This document shows, in pieces, positions 1-12,784 of a stretch of 64,000 bases of DNA; within the stretch, counting starts at the first letter, position 1; each line of letters opens with the position of its first letter. This stretch comes from Mactra quadrangularis (lineage: Eukaryota; Mollusca; Bivalvia; Venerida; Mactridae): positions 29,414,011 through 29,478,010 of the forward strand of contig CM046297.1 in assembly GCA_025267735.1 (NCBI GenBank), in the 5' to 3' direction. A model generated the notes under the pieces. The model worked only from the letters and a program-made list of their open reading frames with translations, did no database searches and was not told where the DNA came from. The position numbers and the translations under genes were made by a program.

Positions 1-1140
1 GATACAAATGTGAGTTAAAAAAAAACAACAGAAATTAAATTGAAACCCGCTTTTTTCTAATTTAAGGTCATTTTATTTGAAATATCTCTAAAAAGCCTGT
101 CCCAATTGTATTTGTCTTGTCAACCTATTCTTTCTCTACATTAAGTTCTATTTGTAACCCCATAAAACATACTCCCCAGGAAATTGACATTTAACTAGCG
201 AATACTATAAGCTAAGGAGGGGCTTAGCGGGTTACCCTGCGTGCTCATGTACCTTGCTATATGTCTTGCAAATGAAATACGAACTGTGAAAATTAGTTTG
301 AGAAAAATGAAAGTTTAGATAATTAGGTGAAAATTAAAAGGACCTATACAAATACGTAGAGCTACACTTGTTAAATCAATCTTAAATATAATGTAAAAAA
401 ATAGTTCGTGAGATTACCGATGGATTGTGTTATAATTTTTATACTAAAATATTGTAATAGTAAAATATTAAAAGCTATAAAATATTATATTTTTAAAAGT
501 ATAGATATTCAAGGAATAGGTTGTTACTGCTTATAGCTAAATAATAATACAATTCCTAGAACTTTCTGACCATCCCTCAATAGAAAAACTGAATACAATA
601 CTTGTTTTAAAACATTATCATAAATAATAAAGTATATTAGTTTAAAACAATACATATTATTGACTATTATTGTATAACTGACGATGCATGTAATTCTATT
701 ATTATTTTACACAATCAGACATCAGTTATAATAATGTAAATACATCCATCGTTGTTTTACTTTGGATGTAAACAATAGGTTTTAACAATAAATCTAAAAC
801 ATAAAGTAGATTTACATGTTGGTTTAAAAAAATATAAAACATGAACAAGTTAATAATGCGAAGAAAATATTGATAACCAACAACACGGAATTGTAATGCT
901 TAAAAAACAAATAAATCATGGTAAATTGTAAATGATATGTGTTCACAGCCCACTAACTTAATAACTTTACCATGAAAACCGTCGTACGTTAGATTTACTG
1001 CATAAATTTTCAATAGTTTCATGTTTTACAGTAACAAGCAAAAACAATCATAATCGCAAATGACTAAATAATAGAAACATACTTTGCCCGAGCAATGGTT
1101 GTACATTTCTACAACTATATAACCACAACAATAACAAAAA
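1..1140. other. AT-rich flank, no gene seen
   Basis: No reading frame, splice-bounded exon or RNA gene stands out. The sequence is very AT-rich with short homopolymer runs. It leads directly into the 81-bp minisatellite. I found no match to the three large direct copies that follow, so it may be outside the duplicated segment. Confidence 0.5.
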
Positions 1141-1962
1141 TAAACAGTTAGGTAAATATCTAACATGGTGGCATGTTACTGCCTCTAGATATCTACATAA
1201 CAAAATAGTTAATTAAGTGGTTAAACAGTTACGTAAATATCTAACATGGTAAAATGTTACTGCCTCTAGATATGTACATAACTAACAAGTTAATTAGGTG
1301 GTTAAACAGTTAGGTAAATATCTAACATGGTAACATGTAACTGCCTCTAGATATCTACATAACAAAATAGTTAATTAAGTGGTTAAACAGTTACGTAGAT
1401 ATCTAACATGGTAACATGTTACTGCCTCTAGATATCTACATAACTAACAAGATAATTAAGTGGGTAAACAGTTACGTAGATATTTAACATGGTAACATGT
1501 TACTGCCTCTAGATGTCTACATAACTAACAAGATAATTAAGTGGTTAAACAGTTACGTAGATATCTAACATGGTAACATGTTACTGCCTTTAGATATCTA
1601 CATAACTAACAAGATAATTAAGTGGGTAAACAGTTACGTAGATATCTAACATGGTAACATGTTACTGCCTCTAGATGTCTACATAACTAACAAGATAATT
1701 AAGTGGTTAAACAGTTACGTAGATATCTAACATGGTAACATGTTACTGCCTCTAGATGTCTACATAACTAACAAGATAATTAAGTGGTTTAACAGTTACG
1801 TAGATATCTAACATGGTAACATGTTACTGCCTCTAGATGTCTACATAACAAACAAGATAATTAAGTGGTTAAACAGTTACGTATATATCTAACACGGTTA
1901 CATGGTACTGCCTCTAGATATTTACATAACTACCAAGTTAATTGGATGATTAAACAGTAGCA
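1141..1962. repeat. 81-bp minisatellite, about 10 copies
   Basis: The word TAAACAGTTA (or a close variant) recurs at 1141, 1222, 1303, 1384, 1465, 1546, 1627, 1708, 1789, 1870 and 1951, an exact 81-bp period over ten units. Middle units are nearly identical; the first and last are more diverged, as expected for arrays homogenised by unequal exchange. Each unit contains a nested dyad: outer arms GTAGATATCTA and TAGATATCTAC, and a central perfect palindrome GTAACATGTTAC. Although 81 is divisible by three, in-frame stops recur, so it is not a repeat-protein gene. In molluscs, similar short tandem arrays often sit inside Helitron-like elements, but I could not identify element ends. Confidence 0.95.
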
Positions 1963-3596
1963 ACATACTATACAATACAGTAGTATACAATTCTTTGCTG
2001 TTAACATATAAATTTAGTTAGATAAATGATCAAGATAAAAATTAATGAATATCTCAAGTTCAACGCAAATTCATTAATACAGCTTGGATTTTAAAGATAA
2101 AAATGTCAATGTTGTATGATTATATTAAATGATTGGCTTTTTCAAATAGAATAAATGATATGATATTTTGTAGAATTAAGATAATATAATCTATAAATCG
2201 GTATACAGTAATGATATGTTAATTAATTACATGTATCAATGACTGTTGGTCAGTTAACATTAATTATGTCAACATATTTATCAACTATACCATATGGGCA
2301 CTGGTATTAACCACGCTAAAACATTAAGTGCTTGGTCACAGAGTTGAAAACAAAGCTGCAATTTGTTTATTTGACTGAGCTTCGGAGTCAATACAAAGAC
2401 CACTTGTCACTAACGACCCATCGGTAGTACTGTTTTGCTGGTCCAAGAAATAGGACTAAGATGGTCGATGGACTCATATGTTTCGGTGGTAAAAATAGTG
2501 AAACCTCGTTGAAATTAAAATAGATCAATACAGACTTACCTTTAAAACTTATTTATTATCGTATTTCATGTATATACATATCTTAAATTAGAAATTTATG
2601 TGACTTTTATGTGACTCATTGTCAAGCTCAATCGAGTATATAATTATAAATCAACAGTTTTAATAGTGCAACAGTCTTAATAAAGCTGCATTTTTATTCT
2701 CAAAAATTATTATTTAGGACTTTAACATCGTCAAAACTTGCATGGATTGGCCAAAACAAATTTCGTCGTAATAGCTGAACTTTACTGTATCCTTTTTTGT
2801 CATTGACTGGCGTTGTAACCATGGAAAGACGTTTCTTGTTTTCTGCTAACGATGATGTGAATTGAGTTTTTCACAGTTTGTCGCTTTTTACAACATTTTA
2901 CGAGAAGTTTAATCCTTGGAAATAAGTCATGTTGCATGACGTAAGATTTCTTGTTCATATAATTATTGCTAATTTTATTGATATGGATCTTTTATAACAG
3001 ATCTTTATTGCTCTAAGCTAGTTAACGGCAATCCGTTGAGCAGTTCCTCCATTTAAGGCTTATAAATCCAGGGTTTGGATGCAAACATAATGATACCCAT
3101 AGACGACTCTCGTTTGACAAAAAACATCATTAAATTCAATGAAAAAAATAAAAACGTATTTCAAAATATTGCAATACGCATTACATTTTGAAAAAAAATA
3201 CAAAGCAGATATTAATGCACAAGCATGGTCTTAATTGCATCAAAATTACACACATCAATCTATTTTCAAATAACCTCTTATACAAATATTTTTACATATG
3301 TTTGAATGGTTTTTAACATGAATTAAATGTTAGAAAATGCATGCAATGTGCATGTATTTGTAACGGACTTTCAAGAACAGTAATTATTTCATTTCACAAA
3401 TGTTTAACCTATTTTGCCATATTTCAACATTGATTCAAACGCTTAAATGTCAGATTCTGATAAAATATGTATGGTACATAAATGCAAAACCGGTTCATAG
3501 ACAGAACAGGTTAAAATTCGCCAGAATACGTATTGCAATATGATCAAGTATATCGGTTAAATGTAAAACCATTAATGGTAATGTACACTGTTAGCT

Positions 3597-4164
3597 GATC
3601 TTCCTGAGACAAGTCATGAAGATCAAATGGCAGGACCACATCCCTGACACTGAAGTACTGACTAGGGCTAACCTCCCCTCCATCTATACAGTACTTCAGA
3701 GGTCCCAAGTTCGATGGGCTGGGCACGTGACACGCATGCCTGATGAGCGCCTTCCAAAGCAGCTCCTTTACGGTGAATTGTCAAGTGGGAAAAGACGTGC
3801 AGGTGGACAGCGGAAGCGTTTCAAGGACAGCTTGAAAGTGTCGTTCAAAGCTCTGAACATAGACGTAGATTCCTGGGAAGAGTTGGCACAGAACAGACCA
3901 GCATGGCGTGGAGCCACACACAGAGGATCAGTGTCTGCAGAGACGAACCGTCTGGATTAATGCCGGAGGAAAAGGACGCTTCGCAAGACCAGGGCAGCAA
4001 GCACCTCAACTTCATCTACTGACCACAGGTGTCCCACCTGTGGTAGATACGCCCAAGCCCGCATTGGCCTGACTAGCCACCTGCGGGTACACAGAACCAA
4101 GTCAACTACAAACTAGTGATGTCTGTGGTCCTCATCGACAACGATGGACGAACAACAACATAAC
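3597..4164 (+). mobile_element. 5'-truncated LINE 3' fragment with TSD
   Basis: A 568-bp insertion present only in copy A. It is flanked by perfect 12-bp target-site duplications, ACACTGTTAGCT at 3585-3596 and 4165-4176; copy C has one uninterrupted copy of the same word, which serves as the empty site. The insert holds only the C-terminal end of a reverse-transcriptase polyprotein and a short untranslated tail ending in an ACAACAACA-like sequence. Such 5' truncation with direct target duplication is the usual outcome of target-primed reverse transcription. Confidence 0.92.
3598..4116 (+). pseudogene. LINE reverse-transcriptase C-terminal fragment with C2H2 finger
   Basis: The frame is open from the insertion edge to a TAA at 3958-3960 and carries the segment RWAGHVTRMPDERLPKQLLY followed by a basic GGQRKRFKD stretch, features I recognise from the end of RT polyproteins in many invertebrate LINEs. 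The same frame resumes after the TAA and encodes a classical C2H2 finger at 4030-4092 (CPTC, 12 residues, HLRVH), ending at TAG 4114-4116. One nonsense codon therefore separates the finger from the rest. The endonuclease and catalytic RT core are absent, so it is a dead fragment. The clade (RTE-like or other) is not settled from this piece. Confidence 0.85.
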
Positions 4165-5511
4165 ACACTGTTAGCTAAGCAAACAAGATCAATGGAAAAT
4201 TGTGAGAGCTGCTCTCACGGTCATGTTTACTTTGTCTTTTTGAACAGTTCTCTGAATTACCCTTTCCGCCACCATAAGCCATTTTACAAACTACCTCCTA
4301 GATCCGTCAGCTCATGATAGATTATAATAGCGTCTAACATACGTCCAATAATATCAATAGATTAATATATCGTTAACAATTGTAAAAGCAGTCAAAGTGC
4401 TCGTCTATTTGAGAACAATTGTCTTTTCTATTGATTTATACTTTCCAGAAATGATCAATTTTCCTCTTCAGAAGGATTTACGGAACTTGAAACTGGGCTA
4501 ATCTCTAAAGAATACAGTTTGATACATTATCCACCTAAAATGATTTTTTCTAACAATTCGGCTTAGTCAAGTCAATATAAGAATATTACTTAAAATTTCT
4601 GGATCAATTCTATTTGCCAGGTGATACTCAAAGTTCATTTCTACATGTTTTCAAAGTAATGATCCATGTGTATTGGGGTAAACTCATTTAGTAAAAATGT
4701 CTTATCACTATTTATGTTGTCACAACGGTTGTTACTTATGTAATTAAGATATTTATAAGAACGGCTTCAGGGTAAACAGCACTCTCAAGAAAGTAAATAA
4801 CATGTTGTTAAGTAAGTAAAATTCTTACTGCAGCCAAAGAAGGAAAATTTAAATAGTTCATGAATTTTATTTCCTGTATCCGTCCAAAAATAAAATCAAA
4901 AGTCTTTGATTTGGAGCTAACGAAAACTAATGAGATCAATTTTGATTTTATGATAAAGAGGAATAAATCACCAAGAAAAAATTAATCAACAAGTGTAAGT
5001 GACAATTTTTAAAATTTTAGAATTTTTCAATGCTTAGAACTTCTTTCCGGTAGATTGCTTGATTGATTACGACTTACATCGTAATTCCAATATTAACATG
5101 TTATTATATTATTCCACCTGCTTATGATTTTTGTAATATGTTCATGTATGCAAGGAAAGTATTCACCATAATTTATAAGACCAATACGATCATATAACGT
5201 TTTCAAAAGACACCTAGACACATAGATATGAAATAATTCTTTACAAAACAGTTGTTTTCGCAATTTCGTGTAAAAACAGTTTATAAGTTTGTGTTATGTC
5301 AGGAAATACAAACTGTCTTTTTTCAAATATTCTACTGTGTTCGTTAAATCATCTGTTTCTTAACAAACAACGCCCAATTCTTGCACATTTTGTCGTCTAA
5401 AAAATATCGTCACATACTCATCAATCTTACACTATACAACGTGTTTTATCAAATAAGATTTCTTGTTATTGTACGAAGCAGCTTCAGAAGTTTGAAAAAA
5501 AAATTAACCAT

Positions 5512-6083
5512 GTTTGACATGGATTGCATTAGCAATTCAGGTCTTAGTAAGCGGCATATTTTGAAACGAATAAAAAAATGTCGCGGACGTAGACATTCGA
5601 CGGTCATGCGCAGTTAGATTCAGCACAACGGTATGTTGTTAGGTTGAATTAATACCAACGCGTAAATAAATAGTCCCCTTGATAACAATATCTGACAGTA
5701 TCAAGCAGTCTTGATGTTTACTCACAAGACGTAAAAATATCCTTGTTAATTTTCGTTTAAACAGTTTCTATAAGGAACCAACATTCTTCCGCTGAAATAT
5801 TGATAACAAGTTATGTAACTTCTAACGCGTTTCTGTTCTTGTCGACTGTAACACCAATTCGCTAAAAATAGACACGCCTACAAATTTCCAGTGTCTAAAA
5901 ATAGATCGTATATATGTGTACTGATTTCTTCTGTAGACAATACTGATCAATGTAGCTTCGCTCATCCTTCGTAATGTTTGTAAATTTTAGAAGAAAAAGA
6001 TAATTATTCCAACCTCTCTATATGTGTTTGGATAAATTTTGCCCTGTTTAATCCATGTCCGGACAGCGCCATCGGCGCTTTGA
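5512..6083. mobile_element. Candidate Helentron-like non-autonomous insertion
   Basis: A 572-bp segment found in copy A but absent at the matching point in copies B and C (C reads ACCATTATGGTGAG without interruption). The insertion falls between two T residues and makes no target duplication. The 3' end carries a GC-rich stem-loop GCGCC-ATC-GGCGC at 6066-6078, five bases before the junction. A 10-bp inverted pair, GACATGGATT at 5516-5525 and AATCCATGTC at 6050-6059, lies at unequal distances from the two ends. T-to-T insertion, asymmetric terminal inverted repeats and a 3' hairpin are traits described for Helentrons; assignment is inferred from structure only. A short frame near 5510-5617 rich in Lys/Arg is not recognisable. 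Confidence 0.5.
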
Positions 6084-7507
6084 TATGGTGAGTTATTGTA
6101 ATAATATATGTCCAATTATTTGTTTTATTCTGTCAGTTTATTGACAGACTGTGAATCCCTAGACATTGATAAAATATCAGAGAAAATTAACGTCTTATAT
6201 TATCATACAAATATCAAATATTTGGAAATACTAAAAAGGACAGTCTCAGCTTTGATATATTTAAGTGTTTATATTTGTTTTATGACCGTCGCATATAGGA
6301 TTTCATCCTAAAATCAAGGTTAATCGTGAAACTGTATCGCAAGTGTCTTACTACATCGGAACAAAAAACGATATTAACCTTTCAACGTTTACTTATCAGA
6401 AGAAAACTACTCCAAATCTTCCGCACAGCAAATTGAGTCTGGTGGTTAATAAGGCGATGTGGAGGAAATGATTTGTACAGGGAAATAGGAGTAAACATTT
6501 ACAACAAGCAATATAACATGGGCATTTTCGGAAGTTTTTTATGCACTATATGAATATTTTCTTCTTTTAGGCGGGTGCACGATATTTAACGAAAAACAAG
6601 TTTTAGCTTAAAATGTGAAGATCACGCGACAATAGATTAGCTCTACAACTTTTAATTTGGTCTGAATGAATTGCAAATATACAACTTACTTCAAGAATGA
6701 ATATAGAGCACATAAGAGCACATGTACATAAGATGTACATTGACTATCCACTAAATGGCAAAATGTATATATATAATACAAATTACCATATTGTAGTGTT
6801 ATAATGAAAGAGCAAGTAGGCAGTAATCAGGATCAATCTAAATTATGAAGATTGATTTCCTAACATAAGTTGTATACTGAAAGTGAGATGATGACTTTAT
6901 TTAGATAATTGAAAAAAAAACATCAGCTTTACAAATAAATCAACATTTCAATAAATTGATATAACCTAGATTACGCAACGAGTGGCTAGCGTGGCATGTG
7001 ATAGATAAGATAAATAATAGCATTGCCTTTTCTTTGGAAACTATGGTGGGCTATTGGCGACCGGTACTGTTTGACATTGATATTCTGATAAGATTTTTAT
7101 AGAAAAGCTTACACTGAAAATAAATGGTTCATATTGAATATTACTTATAAAAGTCAATCTATATAACAGTGTACAATCTAGATTAAAATTTATAATAAGA
7201 AAAGTTCTCACGTTACATTAACGAAACATTATTACACTAGTATTAGATTTAGAGACATCATGTTACTTCCTTCAATCAAACAGATAATTAAAATAATCAG
7301 ATGTAAATGTACTTGCTACTATAAATATAGTAACGCAATTTCATCATTTATCAATCGTTATGTAACTTACCATTTCTTTACTACCTTTTGTAAGGGCAAT
7401 TATTACTTGTAAACACTATTCCAAATAAACAAGCCTTCAAGCATGGTGTCATGTTTTAATTGATCAAAAAAACTTTTTCTCGAAATTTAATATTGAATAA
7501 TACTTAC

Positions 7508-7778
7508 TCGGCACAGAATAACCAACACAATGCGTACCCATACACACGTATTCTTCAGAAAAAATTATGTTATGGCCGATGTATATGGCTGCCATCAAAC
7601 CTATGAATAAACCGCGTAGCCACCATGTGATAGTAGGTCTATATGACGTCATGTCCATGTCTGGTATGTAGCACGTTGCCGACTGACACCATTTCAATTT
7701 TAAAAGCAGTTTGCCACTTTTTTCGACGGACTGGTATACTCATTTTAATATCTTATTTGTTAAAATCCGGTTATTCAT
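7508..7778 (-). other. Splice-bounded candidate exon, copy A
   Basis: On the minus strand an acceptor-like sequence CCGTATTTTTACAG ends at 7779 and a strong donor GTAAGTATT begins at 7507, bounding 271 bp. The same two signals occur at the matching places in B and C. One frame is open from upstream of Met codons at 7658 and 7652 through the donor; it starts MTSYRPTITWW, has a hydrophobic stretch LFIGLMAAIYIG resembling a signal or anchor segment, and then two Cys. The frame is not kept in B (2-bp shift near the donor) or C (in-frame stop). It may be the first coding exon of a tandemly duplicated gene now decaying, a noncoding exon, or chance. The downstream exon was not found. Confidence 0.3.
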
Positions 7779-7989
7779 CTGTAAAAATACGGACGTTATA
7801 AGCAATCGTATTACTTCAAAATCAACATGTGATCAGCCGGCCTACAGTAATTGGTCGCAAACCATGTATAGATTTCCAGGCTCAACCATGGATTACAACT
7901 AAATCCTCATTGTATAGGTATACTATGTGGAGAATTTTCACCATCCGACTTTGTCGTGTATTAACATCTAAATATTCCAAGATATTGTT

Positions 7990-8160
7990 TACTTGGCTTA
8001 ACGCCGTGTAAACACAATTAAAGTTATTTAACAGCGGCCAGCGAACCCAACCTAACGTTCCTGACACTTCTCTGTAAACAGTACTCACCTACCTTTCGAC
8101 AATTCCTGTCAACCTCTCTAAATACCTTATAAATGGAGTATATTTGACATTATTATAAAT
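7990..8160 (-). mobile_element. SINE body fragment (class 2), copy A
   Basis: Read on the minus strand this matches the body and 3' end of the SINE at 28804-29070, ending with the ACACGGCGTTAAGC-like terminus. The tRNA-like head is missing. Matching fragments occur at the equivalent positions in copies B and C, so the insertion predates the triplication. Confidence 0.75.
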
Positions 8161-9217
8161 TCCAACAGAATATGGTTATGCATATTCTTACAGTAAAGTA
8201 TAAATACAATATTAATTATTTTTATTTCACTTTTTTATGTCGTACACATTTCTTTCAATATAAATTTAATGTTGATTTCACTATTTGTACTTAAATGTAT
8301 TTCCAATGACGTCTGTAGACAGCATTGAATAGCCCACTAATGATGCAAACATGTTATATAAAACCCAAATGCGCAAATTGAAAGACTTGATTTATTATAC
8401 TTTTTTTCAAAATGTGCGACAACATTTCACAATGAAATGGCGATTTAGTGCATTAACGAATATTCAGATATTGAGAAAATATACTCGTAAAAGTTTTCTA
8501 TAAAATCATTTACATAATTATAATAGTCGTAAATTGCGGAAAGGCCTCATGATCTAGTAGTTATACAACAAAGAAGATATATAACTGGATTCCGTTCCGG
8601 CGAAATTGGATCCGATGGATATCCTCGGATAAATGGTCAATGAAAACAATTTGGAGTTTGACTTGTAAGTACAGTTAGAAAAAATACAAAAATGAGTAAA
8701 ATAAGTAATAATTTATCATTTTGTTTTGGTAATAAAGGAAGTCAGAACAAACACAAAACCAGTGTTGTATTAAACTGATGTGGATACTGGGAAAAACAGC
8801 GTTTTAACAAATATTACAAGACCAAGGAAAACATTGTCAGCATCATCGCGTGAACTTAAACAATGCCAAATTAATATTGTTATGGTAAAAAGTCACAATG
8901 CATTCTGACATAAAAGAGTAAGATAAAACATTATGAGACATAAAACAGAAACATATGAAGGATTATAGAGAACTGATACAAACTTATGTTACCAACATTA
9001 TATTGTACTTAGAGACAAATGTCATATGTGAGACAGGTGCTGCTATATTGTATGTAGCTGTTAAAATGTTATAAAGCAGTCATAAGTTATATTGTAATTA
9101 TATTCACAAACTGACAGTTTATGAAAATAAATATACAGAATTTAAGGAATACTGATATATCATTAATATTTAATTATTTATGTACATGCACATACGTAAA
9201 CTAATACAGAGAAAACC

Positions 9218-9435
9218 GCCCGACTAGCCCAGTTGATGGCAAATAAGTCAACAGATCTAGGGATCTTTATCTAGATCCCTTTTTGAGGAATTTGGTCATG
9301 AAATAAATTTTACGGACATTTTCTCTGCTACCACGGGTTCTAAATGCTGCGCAGTTATTAGTCATTTAGGGAAGTATGCACCTAGTAGCTGGTTAACATC
9401 TAAATCTAGAGATTTAGCCTTTCCAGTTAAGGGGA
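9218..9435 (+). mobile_element. Diverged tRNA-Lys-type SINE, copy A
   Basis: Begins GCCCGACTAGCCCAGTTG, a decayed version of the tRNA-Lys-like head, and continues with the SINE body (GGTCATGAAAT, TAGCCTTTCCAG). It shares its position with SINEs in B and C, so it was present before the three copies arose. Confidence 0.8.
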
Positions 9436-12400
9436 ATCGTTTCAAAGCCAAGTATTGTATAATTTATAATACAATCATCAGAAACCTTATAATACCATGT
9501 TTTGTCTCTATTACACCATTGTCACCCACGTATCAACATTTGGTGTAGTTGTATATGAAAAGAACGATAGCATGGTTTGATAAGATTCTTGATTAATTTA
9601 CTCTACGAATAAAACCTTTTCATCATATTATATTACGTTCACAACATGCATTCATTATCTGCAGCTAATCATCTTAATTCTGAAATAGCATAATACTTAA
9701 TGAAAACGAAATAAAACTTTTACATCGTCTAACAATCTTTTAACCATGTTTAGATCCACAAAGTAACTCATAAAACCAAACCTAATGTACTTGATGTCTA
9801 TCGTTTATGATTACACGAGACATTGTAAACATAGAATTATTGTTTATATTTGTCTAAAATTACCTTAAAAGACCTGTATAAGCAAACGTGGTTAACAATA
9901 ATATTGATATATCTAGATATATACACTTAACAATAATGTTTTGCAGTCTTAAAAGTTTACTTACAATTAAATACCATATGTAATAACGTGTGAGAATACA
10001 TTTTGTTTAATCAAACGAATAATCATGTTTTAAATTGAATTTAAACTAATATAATAACTATTGGTGTAGACACTGTAGATTGTTTATCTGTACACATATG
10101 TCAAATGGATTAATGTTTTACTTGTATCATGTCTTATAAATACATTTTAATTCATTTAGAAGACTTTATTATATACACGAGTGATATTTTAGAAAATTTG
10201 ATATAATACAAATAACCGAAAGTCTCTATACATCTAATATATATTACAGTAGACGAGTTTATCATAAACTAGCATGCTTACCTAACTTTTAATGCTATAT
10301 TTTGTCAACTTTAATTTACCATTTTAGAGTAATATTATATTTGATTCCGTATAATGAAACATTTTTAAGCTAAAACGAGTATGTAATCATATATCGATAA
10401 TCTTAATAGTGTTATTGTCTTGATTTTCAAATTCAACATTTTGGACTTAAAGATCGTCAGCAGCTACATAATATTGCAATAACGAATGTGGTCTTTATAG
10501 CGGAACTTTACTTTATCCTCTAAAACCAATGACTGTCGTTGTCACAATGATAATCTGCTACATGAGAACTATTACTGTTTTATGCTACCGATGAAGTAAT
10601 ATATCAAGGTTGGGTTTTTACGAGAAGTATAATCCTTGGTTAAAAGCATTGTTTCATTATGTAGGATTTCGTTTCTATAAAAATAATGTTTTTGCATTGA
10701 TATGGATCCTATTTGATGATCTTTGTTCTGGAGTAGATTAAGCAGATTGTAGCAAGTAAACGACACTCCATTAAGCAGTTCTTCTATTTAAGGCTCTTCA
10801 ATCTATGCATGTATACGTTATGTTAAATATGAATGAATACCATGAGTGATGTGTATATATTATAACATCCTATATACATGTGTATGGATGTATGTATTAT
10901 TTTTGCAGAATCGCCTTTCGTTCATAAACGCCACCTGTCTTAAGTAGTACGACATCGTTTCATTGATATCATTGTTATGTTATGATAACTAGGTGTGTAG
11001 CAATACGGAAATAACAATATAAACAGGAATATCATTTAACGGTAACATCGCCAATGGTGGTGTACACTGTTAAATATCTATTGAACATTACGAGAGCTGC
11101 TAACACGTTCATTTTTACTTTGTCTTTTTGAACTGTTCTCTCAATTACCTTTTTCGCCACCATAAGCCATTTTACAAACTACCTCCTAGATCCGTCAGAT
11201 CATGATATCTTATAGTAGCGTCTAACATACGTTCAATAATATCAATAGATTATATATATCGTTTACATTTGTAAAAGCAGTCCAATTGCTCGTCTATTTA
11301 AGAACAATTGTCTTTTCTATTGATTAATACTTACCAGATATGACCAGTTTTCCTCTTCAGAAGGATTTACGGATCTTGAAACTGGGCTAATCTCTAAAGA
11401 ATACAGTTCAATAAATTATCCATCAAAATGATTTGTCTAACAATTCGACTTAGTCAAGTAATATTAGATCATACTTTAGGTTTAGAATTTCTGGATAAAT
11501 TCTACCTTGACAGGTGAAACTCAAAATTCATTTATACATGTTTTGAAAGAAATGCTATATGTTCAATGCATATTGGTGTATACTCATTTAGAAAAAACTC
11601 TGTATTGCTAATTATGTTGTAACAACGGCTGTAATATATTCCTTATGTTATTTAGATAAGTATAAGAACAGCTTCGGGGTAAACAGCACTCTCCGGAAAG
11701 AAAATAAAAACAAATTGTCACATTCCTACTGCAGCCGAAAAAGGAAAATTTAAATAGTTCACAAAATCTTTTCCATGTATCCGTCCGAAAATAACATCAT
11801 TAGTCTGTAATGTAGAGCTAACGATAGAAACTAATAAGATGAAATTCTATTTTAGGGTAAAGAGGCATACATCACCAAAAACAGAATGAATCAACAAGTG
11901 TAAGTAACAATTTTTATCATTTTAGATTTTTACATGCTTAGAACTTCCTTACGGTAGAATGCGTGATTGTGTTTAGATTGTCTTCTTTTGAAACGATTTT
12001 AACCGAATTACAAAGTGATTATATTATCAACTTTTTATGATATGATCCCATCTGCTAATGTTTTTTGAGTGCGTTCAGGTCAGCAAGTAAAACATTTTAT
12101 CATTATTTATAAAACTAAGACGATTATAGAAGGTTTTTAAAAGACACATAGACATAAAATAATTCTGTACAAAACATTTGTTTTCACAAGTTCGTGTAAA
12201 ACGCTGATTTATAAATTGGTTTAATGACAAGGTATACGTACTATTTTACAGTCCTCGTTAAATTATCTGGTTCTTAACAAACCACGCCCACTTATTTCAT
12301 ATCTTGTCGTCTGAATACAATCATAACATACATGTCTACCTCACACTATAGAACATGTTTTGTCAAAATAAGATATATCTCGTTCTCACCATCCAAATGT

Positions 12401-12784
12401 AGTGTAGGAGGCAGACTCAGAAGTTTTTTTTAAATCATTTCATAGTGAGTGATTGTAATAATAACTGTCCAATTATTTGTTTTACTCTGTCAGTTTGATG
12501 ACAGACTGTGAATCCCAAGACATTGATAACATATCAAAGAAAATCATCGTCTTATAATATTATAAAACTAACAATCATTTGGAAATAATAAAAGAGACAG
12601 TGTCAGTTTCAATATATTTACTGTTAATATTTTTATGACTGTCGCATATAGGATTACATCCTAAAATCAATGTATATCGTAAGACCGTATCGCAAGTTTC
12701 ATGCCACGTCGGAACACAAAAACGATAGTAACCTTTCGGCATTTACTTATCAGAAGAAAACAACTCAACATCATCCGCACAAAA

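Larger units (their letters stand above)
2025..10380. repeat. Segmental duplication copy A
   Basis: First of three diverged direct copies. It begins near AAGATAAAAATTAATGAATA, about 60 bp after the minisatellite, and matches copy C from 18465. Its later parts match both B and C, for example the block CACCATAAGCCATTTTACA (4270 in A, about 11157 in B, about 20675 in C) and the block with AGGCAGGTGCTGCT-type sequence near 9025, 15255 and 25370. The stretch about 2650-3060 matches the start of B but is missing from C. Apart from the insertions and segments listed separately, no convincing host coding gene is visible. Confidence 0.85.

Noticed and set aside
1141..1962. Repeat-protein gene, because the period is a multiple of three
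   Set aside because: Stops recur in each unit in the frames examined.
7711..7902. Plus-strand ORF shared by copies A and B (14053-14280)
   Set aside because: The frames align without gaps but differ at about a third of residues, and copy C does not keep them. This overlaps the minus-strand splice-bounded segment and looks like chance preservation.
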